From Epulopiscium sp. Nele67-Bin004 (lineage in GTDB: Bacteria; Bacillota_A; Clostridia; Lachnospirales; Cellulosilyticaceae): DNA of 20,056 nucleotides. The translations under genes and the position numbers were made by a program. The notes beneath the pieces were generated by a model that had not been told where the DNA came from, did no database searches, and saw nothing but the letters and a program-made list of their open reading frames with translations. Each line of letters opens with the position of its first letter. Position 1 is the stretch's first letter. Location of the stretch: NCBI GenBank assembly GCA_002007315.1, contig LNZQ01000034.1, positions 1-20,056 of the forward strand, given 5' to 3'. Below, piece after piece: positions 1-7,376 of this stretch.

Positions 1-1151
1 TGAAACACAATTTCCGACGCATATTCGCGCCCTTTTTTAACCACATTAAGCACACTGCTGACTTTATCCTTTAAACTTTCGTCCAATACAGTGCTTGCAG
101 TTCTAGGATACGTTATATTTTTCTTTTCATATAACGACTGAGCTAATTTTAATACCTTATCAGCAGTCAAATGCTTATGCTTACTACTAATGTCACCTTG
201 CAAACCAGTTAAATTATAAAGCGGAGGTGGATATTCATTTTTTAAATTAGTGGTTTTATCAATAATAACAGCCTTTTTACCTTTTATCTCATTAGCCAAA
301 TTATCTAAAAAAGCTTTATCGCAAAACTTTTCGTTTTTGGACGAACCAGTTTTATCTTGATTGTCTTTATTATCAGCCTTATTATTCGTTTCGTCATCAA
401 ACTTAGGCGCATACGGATTGTTTGGCAAATTATAAACGCCTAAATAACTCTTATCTGCCACCGCAAACAAACCTTGCAATTTAAAATAAGTTGCCGACTT
501 AAAATTAGCAATCTCTTGTTCTCTATCATAAATTAACTTAAGCGTAGGCAACAACACACGGCCGATATTAAACATTTCCTTTCCATGCCTATAACGAAGC
601 GTAGCAACCGACGTTAAATTAATCCCGATTAACCAATCCGCATGTTGTCTGCACAGCCCCGAATCTCGCAGCGGACGCAACTCATTGTTAGAAACTAAAC
701 TTTTTAAGCCATTTAACACCTCAGCTTCGGTCCACTCATTTAGCAATAGCCTAGAAATAGGTTTACGCACTTTTAAATACTGAAAAATAATATCCCCAAT
801 AATCTGCCCTTCTCTATCGTAGTCAAAAGCAGAAATAACTTCATCAACCTCATCTAACTCCACTAAATTTTTAATACAATTAAGTTGGCGTGGCAAAGCA
901 TACTTTAAACTACCGCGACCTTGATTAACTTTATATTTATACTCATTAGGAACAAACGGGAAGTTTTGCATATTCCAACGAGCCATAATTTCATTATAAT
1001 CTTTACTGTCCCACAATGTAAGCAAATGGCCATAAGACCAAGTTACAAAATACTTATTATTTTTAAAGTAGCCGTCTTCTCTAATTTTAATGCCTAATGC
1101 ATCGGCAATATTTTTTGCAACAGACGGTTTCTCAGCAACAATAACCTTCAA
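1..1151 (-). CDS. topB: DNA topoisomerase III (type IA), N-terminal part, cut by window edge
   Basis: Type IA topoisomerases cut and rejoin one DNA strand through a tyrosine, relaxing and decatenating DNA. My translation starts LKVIVAEKPSVAKNIADALG, the Toprim-domain opening of topoisomerase III. It continues with the metal-binding FDYDREG motif and, near the window edge, TYPRT, which holds the catalytic tyrosine. About 383 codons are present; the C-terminal part lies outside. No ATG fits. The start is a TTG at 1151-1149 with a strong AAAGGAG site seven bases upstream. A lysine- and asparagine-rich insert (about 2/3 into the visible part, NKADNKDNQDKTGS) looks like a flexible loop. The gene reads away from the rest of the window. 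The fold and family are clear; topB rather than a plasmid or ICE-type paralogue is the less certain part. Confidence 0.9.
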   Translation of the reverse strand, partial: MKVIVAEKPSVAKNIADALGIKIREDGYFKNNKYFVTWSYGHLLTLWDSKDYNEIMARWNMQNFPFVPNEYKYKVNQGRGSLKYALPRQLNCIKNLVELDEVDEVISAFDYDREGQIIGDIIFQYLKVRKPISRLLLNEWTEAEVLNGLKSLVSNNELRPLRDSGLCRQHADWLIGINLTSVATLRYRHGKEMFNIGRVLLPTLKLIYDREQEIANFKSATYFKLQGLFAVADKSYLGVYNLPNNPYAPKFDDETNNKADNKDNQDKTGSSKNEKFCDKAFLDNLANEIKGKKAVIIDKTTNLKNEYPPPLYNLTGLQGDISSKHKHLTADKVLKLAQSLYEKKNITYPRTASTVLDESLKDKVSSVLNVVKKGREYASEIVF

Positions 1152-1171
1152 ATAATCACTCCTTTATATCG

Positions 1172-1213
1172 TTAACCTAAATTAACAGCTTATTAACCTA
1201 AATTAACAGCTTA
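1172..1213. repeat. Two exact 21-base direct repeats upstream of topB
   Basis: Two identical adjacent 21-base units lie at 1172-1192 and 1193-1213, each beginning TTAACCTAAATTAACAG. A degenerate partial third copy follows at 1214-1228. They sit just upstream of the topB ribosome binding site, so they fall in the topB leader or promoter region. They could be binding sites for a regulator or simple slippage products; nothing in the sequence decides. Confidence 0.7.
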
Positions 1214-1365
1214 TTAACAGCCTATTAAAGTGTTAGCAAAAAAAATATATATTAATCGTAAATATCATGTATAAAATAAAAACAAATAGGTAATGCTATA
1301 GGTATTACGGTTTAACGCCATCCGCTAAGGCGTTTCCCCTCTCTAAATAATCTGAAAAAAAGTTT

Positions 1366-1395
1366 TTCAAAATTTTTTTAGAAAATATGTATAAT
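1366..1395 (+). promoter_or_regulatory. Possible promoter of the candidate small RNA
   Basis: A perfect -10 box TATAAT at 1390-1395 is preceded, 18 bases upstream, by TTCAAA at 1366-1371 (four of six -35 matches). Predicted initiation is at about 1401-1403, exactly where the first hairpin of the candidate RNA begins. No convincing ORF with a ribosome binding site follows, so it would drive a non-coding transcript ending at the terminator at 1516. The -35 is weak and the region is very AT-rich. Confidence 0.4.
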
Positions 1396-1400
1396 AAAGA

Positions 1401-1516
1401 CAATATTTGGTAATCCTAATATTGCTACCCTCTATTATTTGGGTAAAGTCGAAACTAGTCAAAAGTCGAAACGAAAAAAGCTCTAAGTCCTGTGGAGACG
1501 GTTTAGAGCTTTTTTC
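1401..1516 (+). ncRNA. Candidate structured small RNA of about 115 nt
   Basis: The stretch starts just after a TATAAT box and ends in a strong terminator hairpin. It contains three successive perfect inverted repeats: CAATATT/AATATTG (1401-1407 with 1418-1424, loop 10), TACCC/GGGTA (1426-1430 with 1441-1445, loop 10) and the 14-bp terminator stem (1473-1486 with 1503-1516). Between them the 11-mer AAAGTCGAAAC occurs twice (1445-1455 and 1462-1472). There is no credible small ORF. I do not recognise it as a known riboswitch or RNA family. It lies between topB and the end of the S-layer protein gene. It could instead be a stand-alone terminator with chance hairpins in AT-rich DNA. Confidence 0.35.
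1473..1516. terminator. Perfect 14-bp bidirectional terminator hairpin
   Basis: GAAAAAAGCTCTAA at 1473-1486 is the exact reverse complement of TTAGAGCTTTTTTC at 1503-1516, with a 16-base loop. Runs of A on one side and T on the other let it act in either direction. On the plus strand it closes the candidate small RNA. On the minus strand it would back up the S-layer gene terminator at 1592-1624. Confidence 0.75.
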
Positions 1517-1591
1517 AATTTTTAAATTTATTTTATCCCTTTATACAATCATCATTGCGCAAGCATCACTATACGAATATTTTTTTTACAT

Positions 1592-1624
1592 AAAAAAAGC
1601 CCCAGACATTAGTCGAGGGCTTTT
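1592..1624 (-). terminator. Terminator of the S-layer protein gene
   Basis: Read on the minus strand, AAAAGCCC (1624-1617) pairs with GGGGCTTTT (1603-1595), and the stem runs into a T-rich tail. It lies about 20 bases past the stop codon at 1643, as expected for an intrinsic terminator of that gene. Confidence 0.75.
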
Positions 1625-1642
1625 CTTTATTACTACATAAAT

Positions 1643-3982
1643 CTATTGCATAAATCTTTGAATAATTACCGCTGCTTGCGCTCTAGTAACAGAGTCAGTC
1701 GCTCCAAGCTCTACTTCACTCGTTCCACCAACCAATCCTGTAGCAACAGCCCAGCTCATCGCTTGTGCTGCCCACTCAGATGGCGCATCATCATAATGTG
1801 ATAATGACGTTGTTGCTGATACATCCTTGCCGATTAGATTTGCGTAATTATATAAGAACACAACCATTTGCTCTTTAGTTAAAGCATCTCCGGTTCCAAA
1901 CTTACCATCTCCAATTCCGCTAGTTAATCCAATCTCAGCTAAGAAATTTACTGCTGGCGCATACCAAGCGTTTTGCGAAACGTCGCTAAACTCAGCTTCC
2001 GTAGCTTGTGGCTGACCTGAAAGATTAAATATTAATGCGGCCATAACTTCTCTTGTTACTAAGCTTTGTGGTTCAAATCCAACTTGAGTACCACTCATTA
2101 TGTTTCTTTCGTATACAAATTTTACACCATCAGCGTACCATGCATCCGCAGATACATCTGCAAATCCTACGTATTCTCTGTTGACAATTTTGCTGTTTGT
2201 AAAGTTTGCTGCAATTTGTTCTATAAACGTTAATGCTGATACTTGTTCTAATTCTAATTCTTGTTCTACTTGTGCTAATTCTAATTCTACTTGTTCTGTA
2301 ACTTCGTCAACTACCGTTTTACTCGTATTAGCTGTTTGGCTAATTGTTGGGTATGTGATAGCATAGTTATCATAAGACGGTGTTACTTCGATTTCAGGAA
2401 CTTCAACTTCTGGAGTTTCGATTTCTGGAGTTTCTGTTTCAGGAACTTCAACTTCTGGAGTTTCTACTTCTGGAGTTTCGATTTCAGGAGTTTCTGTCTC
2501 TGGAACTTCAACTTCAGGAACTTCGATTTCAGGAACTTCTACTTCTGGAGTTTCTACTTCTGGAGTTTCTACTTCTGGAGTTTCTGTCTCTGGAATTTCG
2601 ATTTCTGGAATTTCGATTTCTGGTGTTTCTACATCTGGAATTCCTATTACTGGTGGCTCATATGACAAATTAAAGCTTTGGATTGTAACGTTTCCTGCGT
2701 AGTCCACTGCTGTAACATCCACATTCCCATCTGCAGTTAATGAAAACTGCGTATTATACGATTTAGTTCCATCTGTATCAAAGTTAATTACTTCGCCCGT
2801 TGGTAAAGCAATAGTTTTAATACCCGATGTAGCATCGCTTACATTTAAATTTACCGTATTTCCTTCAACAGTTCCTGTAATTTGTGGTTTATCTTTATCG
2901 ATTTTAGTTACATCAATAGTTTGAGTGTAAGTTCCACCCGCCACATTGATTGTATAATCCACTGATTCATTTCCTGTTAAAATGATTTGGCTATAAACCG
3001 GCGTTGTATCCACCATTTGATACGCTGATGCAGTTGTGCTTCTTAATCTAGAATTCATTAAGCTAGTGCCATAAGTGCTAACTCCACCAACTGTTACCTC
3101 CTCAACTCCATCAACCGGATTATACGCACCTACTGTAATAACCGCATCCTCATTAGTCCAGCTATCGTTATCTGGCGACTCTATCATTATTTGCGTTGGT
3201 TCTGCCGACGTTCCTATCGCTACTGCTGTAAGTAATAATACACTTGTAGTGCTATTACCAGCTTCATCTTCAGCAATAAATATATTAGAACCTGCAGTAA
3301 GCGCAAAATCATTAAGTATGAAAATTCCATTAGTACTGTCATATGATCCATCTGATGGATTAGGCATATCATAAGTTTCATCTGCTGAGCCATCGCCAGA
3401 TTTAGCAGTAACTGTCTTTAAGTTATCGTCTATTGCTATAACACTAACTTTACTTGCGTCTGTTGAATCATAACTAAACTGAATTGTTGGTGCTGTAGTA
3501 TCAATTCCAGTTACTTCTACAGTTTCAGACACTCCACTTATGCCATTTTCTGCTATAGCACTTACTGTATACTTGCCATTGGCAAATACATTCAGACTAA
3601 ATGCATTGCTACTATCTGTAAATAATTTAGTTCCATTAATTTCAATATAGCCAATTTTCTTATTGTCTGCAGCTATCCCTTCATAAGCTGTTCCTGAAAT
3701 TTCAGCCTGAACTCCATCATTAGAAGTAGTAGCAGCAACAGCTAAATAGATAGTAGGATGTGATACATTAATAGAATAAGTTGTAGACTTACCTTCATAG
3801 CTTATCTCCACAGTTGAAGAACCTGTGCTGCTAGTATCAAATGCAACTATCATACTTGGAAGAATCGCTATCTCTTCAGTATCACCATCAGTATAAGTAA
3901 CTTCGATTTTTCCGCCCATTTGGAGAATTAGCCAAAAGGCTATTTTGCATCTGCTGTCCCTGGACTGATGTAAAATAGTCAC
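1643..3982 (-). CDS. S-layer-homology surface protein, N-terminus lost at the LINE junction
   Basis: This is the C-terminal part of a secreted protein anchored to the cell wall. Residue numbers follow the 779-codon frame opening at a GTG (3982). Residues 23-73 match a group-3 bacterial Ig-like domain (GGKIEVTYTDGDTEE pattern), followed by further Ig-like repeats to about 440. A run of 16 Pro-Glu pentapeptides fills 454-533, then a Glu/Gln/Leu-rich helix (about 557-592) and three SLH domains (about 606-650, 665-712, 727-778) that bind secondary wall polymer. Residues 1 to about 21 are out of character (HQSRDSRCKIAF) and are translated LINE 3' end. No signal peptide or ribosome binding site is present. 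The genuine gene therefore begins mid-domain near 3919 and is truncated here. A terminator follows the stop. Confidence 0.85.
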   Translation of the reverse strand: MTILHQSRDSRCKIAFWLILQMGGKIEVTYTDGDTEEIAILPSMIVAFDTSSTGSSTVEISYEGKSTTYSINVSHPTIYLAVAATTSNDGVQAEISGTAYEGIAADNKKIGYIEINGTKLFTDSSNAFSLNVFANGKYTVSAIAENGISGVSETVEVTGIDTTAPTIQFSYDSTDASKVSVIAIDDNLKTVTAKSGDGSADETYDMPNPSDGSYDSTNGIFILNDFALTAGSNIFIAEDEAGNSTTSVLLLTAVAIGTSAEPTQIMIESPDNDSWTNEDAVITVGAYNPVDGVEEVTVGGVSTYGTSLMNSRLRSTTASAYQMVDTTPVYSQIILTGNESVDYTINVAGGTYTQTIDVTKIDKDKPQITGTVEGNTVNLNVSDATSGIKTIALPTGEVINFDTDGTKSYNTQFSLTADGNVDVTAVDYAGNVTIQSFNLSYEPPVIGIPDVETPEIEIPEIEIPETETPEVETPEVETPEVEVPEIEVPEVEVPETETPEIETPEVETPEVEVPETETPEIETPEVEVPEIEVTPSYDNYAITYPTISQTANTSKTVVDEVTEQVELELAQVEQELELEQVSALTFIEQIAANFTNSKIVNREYVGFADVSADAWYADGVKFVYERNIMSGTQVGFEPQSLVTREVMAALIFNLSGQPQATEAEFSDVSQNAWYAPAVNFLAEIGLTSGIGDGKFGTGDALTKEQMVVFLYNYANLIGKDVSATTSLSHYDDAPSEWAAQAMSWAVATGLVGGTSEVELGATDSVTRAQAAVIIQRFMQ
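2384..2638 (-). repeat. 15-base tandem repeat coding Pro-Glu pentapeptides
   Basis: About 17 copies of a 15-base unit encode PEVET, PEIET, PETET, PEVEV, PEIEV and PEIEI, plus a leading PDVET. They form a rigid acidic spacer between the Ig-like region and the SLH anchor. The repeat opens long frames on the other strand that are artefacts. Near-identical units make copy number prone to change by slippage and to assembly error. Confidence 0.9.
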
Positions 3983-6666
3983 CCTAAAAGAAAATAAAAG
4001 ATTAGGATATAATCAGATAGAACATTACAGAATAAGAGGGCTCTGAATAAAGATTAAAAGGTTAAAAAACATACACACACTAACTAACATACACTCAACA
4101 ACCGACAATTACTACAAACAAAAACAGGAACAACATTAAGCAGCAACAGCAATATCAACAACATTAGTAACACAAGAGACAGTAACAAACTAACAGGCCA
4201 TAAACAAATGGAACATAGACACTACACACATAATAAAAAGCCATGCACAAAAAGCAACAACAGCCATGCACAAAAGAGACAGTCATAATAAACAAACTGA
4301 CAAATAACATGACAGATGGCATCAGGAAACACCGTCAGGCAGGGCAGCAAACGTGGAGGAAAATTAAGTACTAAAATTTAATGTTGACAGCCTTGACCAC
4401 TGATTAACCACTTTTTTAAAAAAGATTTAAAAGAAGCATAATTTGAAAGGTTTCTGATGTCGGTTGGAATGGAGTTCCACTCATGAGCAGCCCTGATTGA
4501 GAATGCAGACTGACTAAAAGCACTTTTTCTAAACTGGACCACACAATCTCCTCTAGCTGCACTCCGTGTAGATGTTGAAGCCACCTTTATAAATTGGTTC
4601 AGTACAGGGGGAGCAAGTCCATGTATGATTTTGTACATTAGACATAAGTGTGCATATTTGATCAGATTTTCCAAATGTAACAACTTGTATTTCAATAAAA
4701 TATGGCAGTGGTGATAATCGTTGGATTTCTTGTCCAGCTTTTTAATGGTTTTTTTATATAGAGAAAATAGTGGTTTGAGAGCAGTGCTGCTAGCTTGAGA
4801 CCAGGTTGTCAAACAATATGTTATATGGGAGAGGATCATTGAGTGCATGTACATTAGTGCAGCCGTAGTTGACATGCAACTGCGAACATGTCTAAAGTTT
4901 GCCAAATTGAATTTAATGCACTTAGAAACCTTTTTGATATGTTCTTTGAAGGTGAGGTTATTATCAATGACCACCCGAAGGTATTTAAAATCTGAGACAA
5001 CACGCAGTCGCTCCCCATCTACAATCACATCAGGCTCTGGACAGTGAATTTTAGTTTTACTAAAAAACATGCACACTGTTTTAGAGACATTCAGTTGAAG
5101 GCAGTTTTGCTTTAACCAGTCTGTGATGTGTTGCATTGAGTTTGTTAACTGATCATCGACTCGGGCTGCGCTGCTACCATGCATAAAAATTACAGTGTCG
5201 TCTGCATACATTATGGTGTTTGAATTAGGGCACACCGTTGGCAAATCATTCACATATAAAGAAAATAAAAGTGGACCCAAAATGGAACCCCGGGGAACAC
5301 CTGCAGCTAAGGAATTAGTATCGGACTGATGATTCTTTATTCGAACAAATTGAGACCTATTTGTTAAATATGACTGTATCCAGTTAATGGTGCCTGATGA
5401 AAAGTTAAATGTGGAAAGTTTACCAAGAAGTATGCCATGATTGATGGTATCAAAGGCCTTCTTCAGATCTAGAAATACAGCACCAACCACACCACCTTTA
5501 TCTAGCATTAACTTAATTTTTTCAATGAAATAGCAATTGGCAGTTTCAGTGGAATGATTAGTGCAAAAGCCAAACTGGTTTGGATGCAAAAAGTAGGAAC
5601 TGGTGTTTAAATGATTTATAATTTGTTCAGCAACAAGTTTTTCTGCCACTTTGGAAACCGCCGGCAAGATACTAATAGGTCTATAGTTGCTGACAGATTG
5701 TTGATCACCACCTTTAAATATGGGTGAAACAGCAGCTAGTTTCCACACATCTGGGAAAGTTTCCTGAGCAATTGAAAGATTTACAGTTTGAGTAATAGGA
5801 TATACTAAGGATGCAGAGAGCTCCTTAAGCATAACTGTGTTCATACCAATGACATCTATAGCTTTGGAAGACCGAAGAGATCCAATTACTCTCTGAACAT
5901 CTGAATCTGTAATAGTTTCTAGATTGAAGGCTGGTTCAGTATGTCTACTTTGGCAGGGCATAATATGTGTAGGGGGAAAGCACTTGATAATGTCTGCTAC
6001 TGAATCAATGAAATGGTGATTAAGAGCAACTGCTACTTCAGCTGGGTTGCTCAAAAGTGTTCCATTAGCATTAATTGCAATTGAGTTGGTATTATTAACA
6101 TTTTGCCCCATTAGTTTTCTTAGTTGGTTCCAAATATTTTTTGTATTTCCTCCTGCTTTTTCTATTATGTTCAGAAAATAGTTTGCCTTTGATGTCCTAA
6201 GCTCTTTGACAACCTTATTACGAAGCATAGTAAAAGTATATCTGTCACTGCTTAATTTAGACTTGAGAGCAATCTTTAGAGCCATGTCTCGTCTTTTCAT
6301 TAGATTTAAGACAGTTGTGTTCATCCAAGGAATTATGTTATTTTTTTTCCTACGTCTTTGTCTACATGTAAAGTCATTAATTGTACTCTGTAGTTTTTGC
6401 ATTAATCTTTGACTGTTGTTTTCCAAAGAATTTCCAACCAGTACGGCTTCCCAATCAATGTTCTGTACAGCACTTTTAAATCCATCCTGCTTATTTCTGG
6501 GGATGATTAAAGATTCCCCTTCTTGGACAAATGCAGTAAAACGCCTTTTAGTTAGCTTCCTGGCTATCAGAGTCAGGTTGTGATCCGATAGACCAGTCAG
6601 CATGTTAAAGGATTTATTGATTCGTTTTGGCCTATTGCTAAAAATAAGGTCAATTTTTGTGCTGTG
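3922..6666 (-). mobile_element. 5'-truncated vertebrate-type LINE (CR1/L2/Rex-like, jockey superfamily)
   Basis: This is a non-LTR retrotransposon segment, not a bacterial group II intron. From 5' to 3' it holds the last part of an apurinic-type endonuclease domain (IDLIFSNRP then GLSDHNLTLIARK), the linker, a complete reverse transcriptase domain, the C-terminal region typical of teleost copies (HGLAPP, RGDC, SAFSIRAAHEWNSIP), a stop codon and about 450 bases of 3' UTR. The UTR ends in a small hairpin, TAGCC-AAAA-GGCTA on the plus strand (3929-3942). The first two thirds of the endonuclease are missing. Boundaries come from where protein similarity changes: near 6655-6667 on the 5' side and 3917-3928 on the 3' side. 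The family assignment is from memory of fish elements, not a search. No clear target-site duplication or 3' simple repeat is visible. Confidence 0.85.
3929..4377 (-). other. LINE 3' untranslated region, no gene
   Basis: The 395 bases between the LINE stop codon and the S-layer reading frame, plus the last LINE bases, hold no ORF, bacterial promoter or ribosome binding site that I can support. On the minus strand the region is TG-rich (GTGTGTGTATG). A 14-mer, AGCCATGCACAAAA on the plus strand, occurs twice at 4239-4252 and 4262-4275. Near its end, CCAGGGACAGCAGATG followed by the TAGCC/GGCTA hairpin resembles the conserved 3' tail I remember from fish CR1/L2-like LINEs and their SINE partners. 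Confidence 0.6.
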
Positions 6667-7347
6667 AACTTTGATTTCTTTTGGTTTTGGAGCGTCCAAA
6701 AGTTTGCTTGCGATGCGTTTTGTATAGCCTTTTTCGCCTGGCACGTGTTGCCAATCCAGCTGTACTCCCTCAAGTTTTTCTCGTATCATAGACATTGTTG
6801 TCCAGCTACTTTTTATATTGTTTGATTTTTTGTGGCGTTTAATTATCGCCAATAATTTTTGTTCATCTACAACTATTTGGTCAAGCCCAATTATATCAAT
6901 TTGTGCAACATCACTTGCATAAATAAGCTCCGTCAAAAATGTATCTAAAAGCTCACACAATCTTTGATATTTATGTGTAAGCTCAGATATTCGTTGTTCT
7001 ATATCTTGTTTTATAAAAACAAGCGATTCAAATTCTCCCACTTCTTGCTCAACGTTATGCAAACGATTTAGTTGCTTTTTCTCCATACCAAGTAATGCTC
7101 TATAATGTGATTTACAAGCCTCAAACGTTTGCAAAAAACTTAAACCGCTTATCCCAACTTTAATTGTACGTGACTCGTTTGTTTCTTTTGATCGTTCGAC
7201 TACAACTCGTATCCATTTGTTATAGTCGGTTTTAAATTCCTTATATATTTCATAATAATGTGGCGGCAAATTATCATTTACTACTTCTGGCAAGTCTGTG
7301 TTTACTATAGTTTGTACTGTAAATAAGCTTTGTTCTAATTTTGTCAT
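4378..7347 (-). CDS. Chimeric ORF: bacterial N-terminus fused in frame to LINE reverse transcriptase
   Basis: This single 989-codon frame has two origins. Residues 1 to about 227 look bacterial: ATG with AAGGAG nine bases upstream, low-GC codon use and a helical, possibly coiled-coil cytoplasmic protein of unknown function. It follows the flavoprotein stop by 29 bases. From residue 232 on it is a LINE polyprotein: end of the EEP endonuclease (IDLIFSN, GLSDHNLTL at about 232-261) and a linker with PWMNTTVLNLMKRRD (340-354). The reverse transcriptase follows, with NYRPISILP (554-562), FLDLKKAFDTINH (625-637), GVPRGSILGPLLFSLYVNDLP (683-703) and the catalytic YADD (714-717). The C-terminal domain runs to residue 989. 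The LINE part has no stop or frameshift over about 760 codons, so the copy is young. FKYLRVVID has Arg where Gly is usual. Expression in the bacterium is unproven. Confidence 0.8.
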   Translation of the reverse strand: MTKLEQSLFTVQTIVNTDLPEVVNDNLPPHYYEIYKEFKTDYNKWIRVVVERSKETNESRTIKVGISGLSFLQTFEACKSHYRALLGMEKKQLNRLHNVEQEVGEFESLVFIKQDIEQRISELTHKYQRLCELLDTFLTELIYASDVAQIDIIGLDQIVVDEQKLLAIIKRHKKSNNIKSSWTTMSMIREKLEGVQLDWQHVPGEKGYTKRIASKLLDAPKPKEIKVHSTKIDLIFSNRPKRINKSFNMLTGLSDHNLTLIARKLTKRRFTAFVQEGESLIIPRNKQDGFKSAVQNIDWEAVLVGNSLENNSQRLMQKLQSTINDFTCRQRRRKKNNIIPWMNTTVLNLMKRRDMALKIALKSKLSSDRYTFTMLRNKVVKELRTSKANYFLNIIEKAGGNTKNIWNQLRKLMGQNVNNTNSIAINANGTLLSNPAEVAVALNHHFIDSVADIIKCFPPTHIMPCQSRHTEPAFNLETITDSDVQRVIGSLRSSKAIDVIGMNTVMLKELSASLVYPITQTVNLSIAQETFPDVWKLAAVSPIFKGGDQQSVSNYRPISILPAVSKVAEKLVAEQIINHLNTSSYFLHPNQFGFCTNHSTETANCYFIEKIKLMLDKGGVVGAVFLDLKKAFDTINHGILLGKLSTFNFSSGTINWIQSYLTNRSQFVRIKNHQSDTNSLAAGVPRGSILGPLLFSLYVNDLPTVCPNSNTIMYADDTVIFMHGSSAARVDDQLTNSMQHITDWLKQNCLQLNVSKTVCMFFSKTKIHCPEPDVIVDGERLRVVSDFKYLRVVIDNNLTFKEHIKKVSKCIKFNLANFRHVRSCMSTTAALMYMHSMILSHITYCLTTWSQASSTALKPLFSLYKKTIKKLDKKSNDYHHCHILLKYKLLHLENLIKYAHLCLMYKIIHGLAPPVLNQFIKVASTSTRSAARGDCVVQFRKSAFSQSAFSIRAAHEWNSIPTDIRNLSNYASFKSFLKKWLISGQGCQH

Positions 7348-7376
7348 TGTGTCATCTCCTTGGTGTCATATGCATT

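Noticed and set aside
2291..2673. Plus-strand frames rich in Phe, Trp and Asn or in Leu, Phe and Glu opposite the S-layer gene
   Set aside because: They are antisense readings of the 15-base Pro-Glu repeat, with no ribosome binding site.
3899..6677. Imperfect direct repeat (AAATCAAAGTT at 6677-6667, AAATCGAAGTT at 3909-3899) as a LINE target-site duplication
   Set aside because: It has one mismatch in 11 AT-rich bases. On the 3' side the bacterial Ig-domain similarity (GGK) extends beyond the repeat toward the LINE, so the repeat does not sit at the junction.
4378..7347. Group II intron, retron or DGR reverse transcriptase
   Set aside because: The flanking domains (EEP endonuclease end, LINE C-terminal region with HGLAPP and RGDC...AAHEWNSIP) are those of eukaryotic non-LTR elements. 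No intron RNA domains or template repeats are visible.
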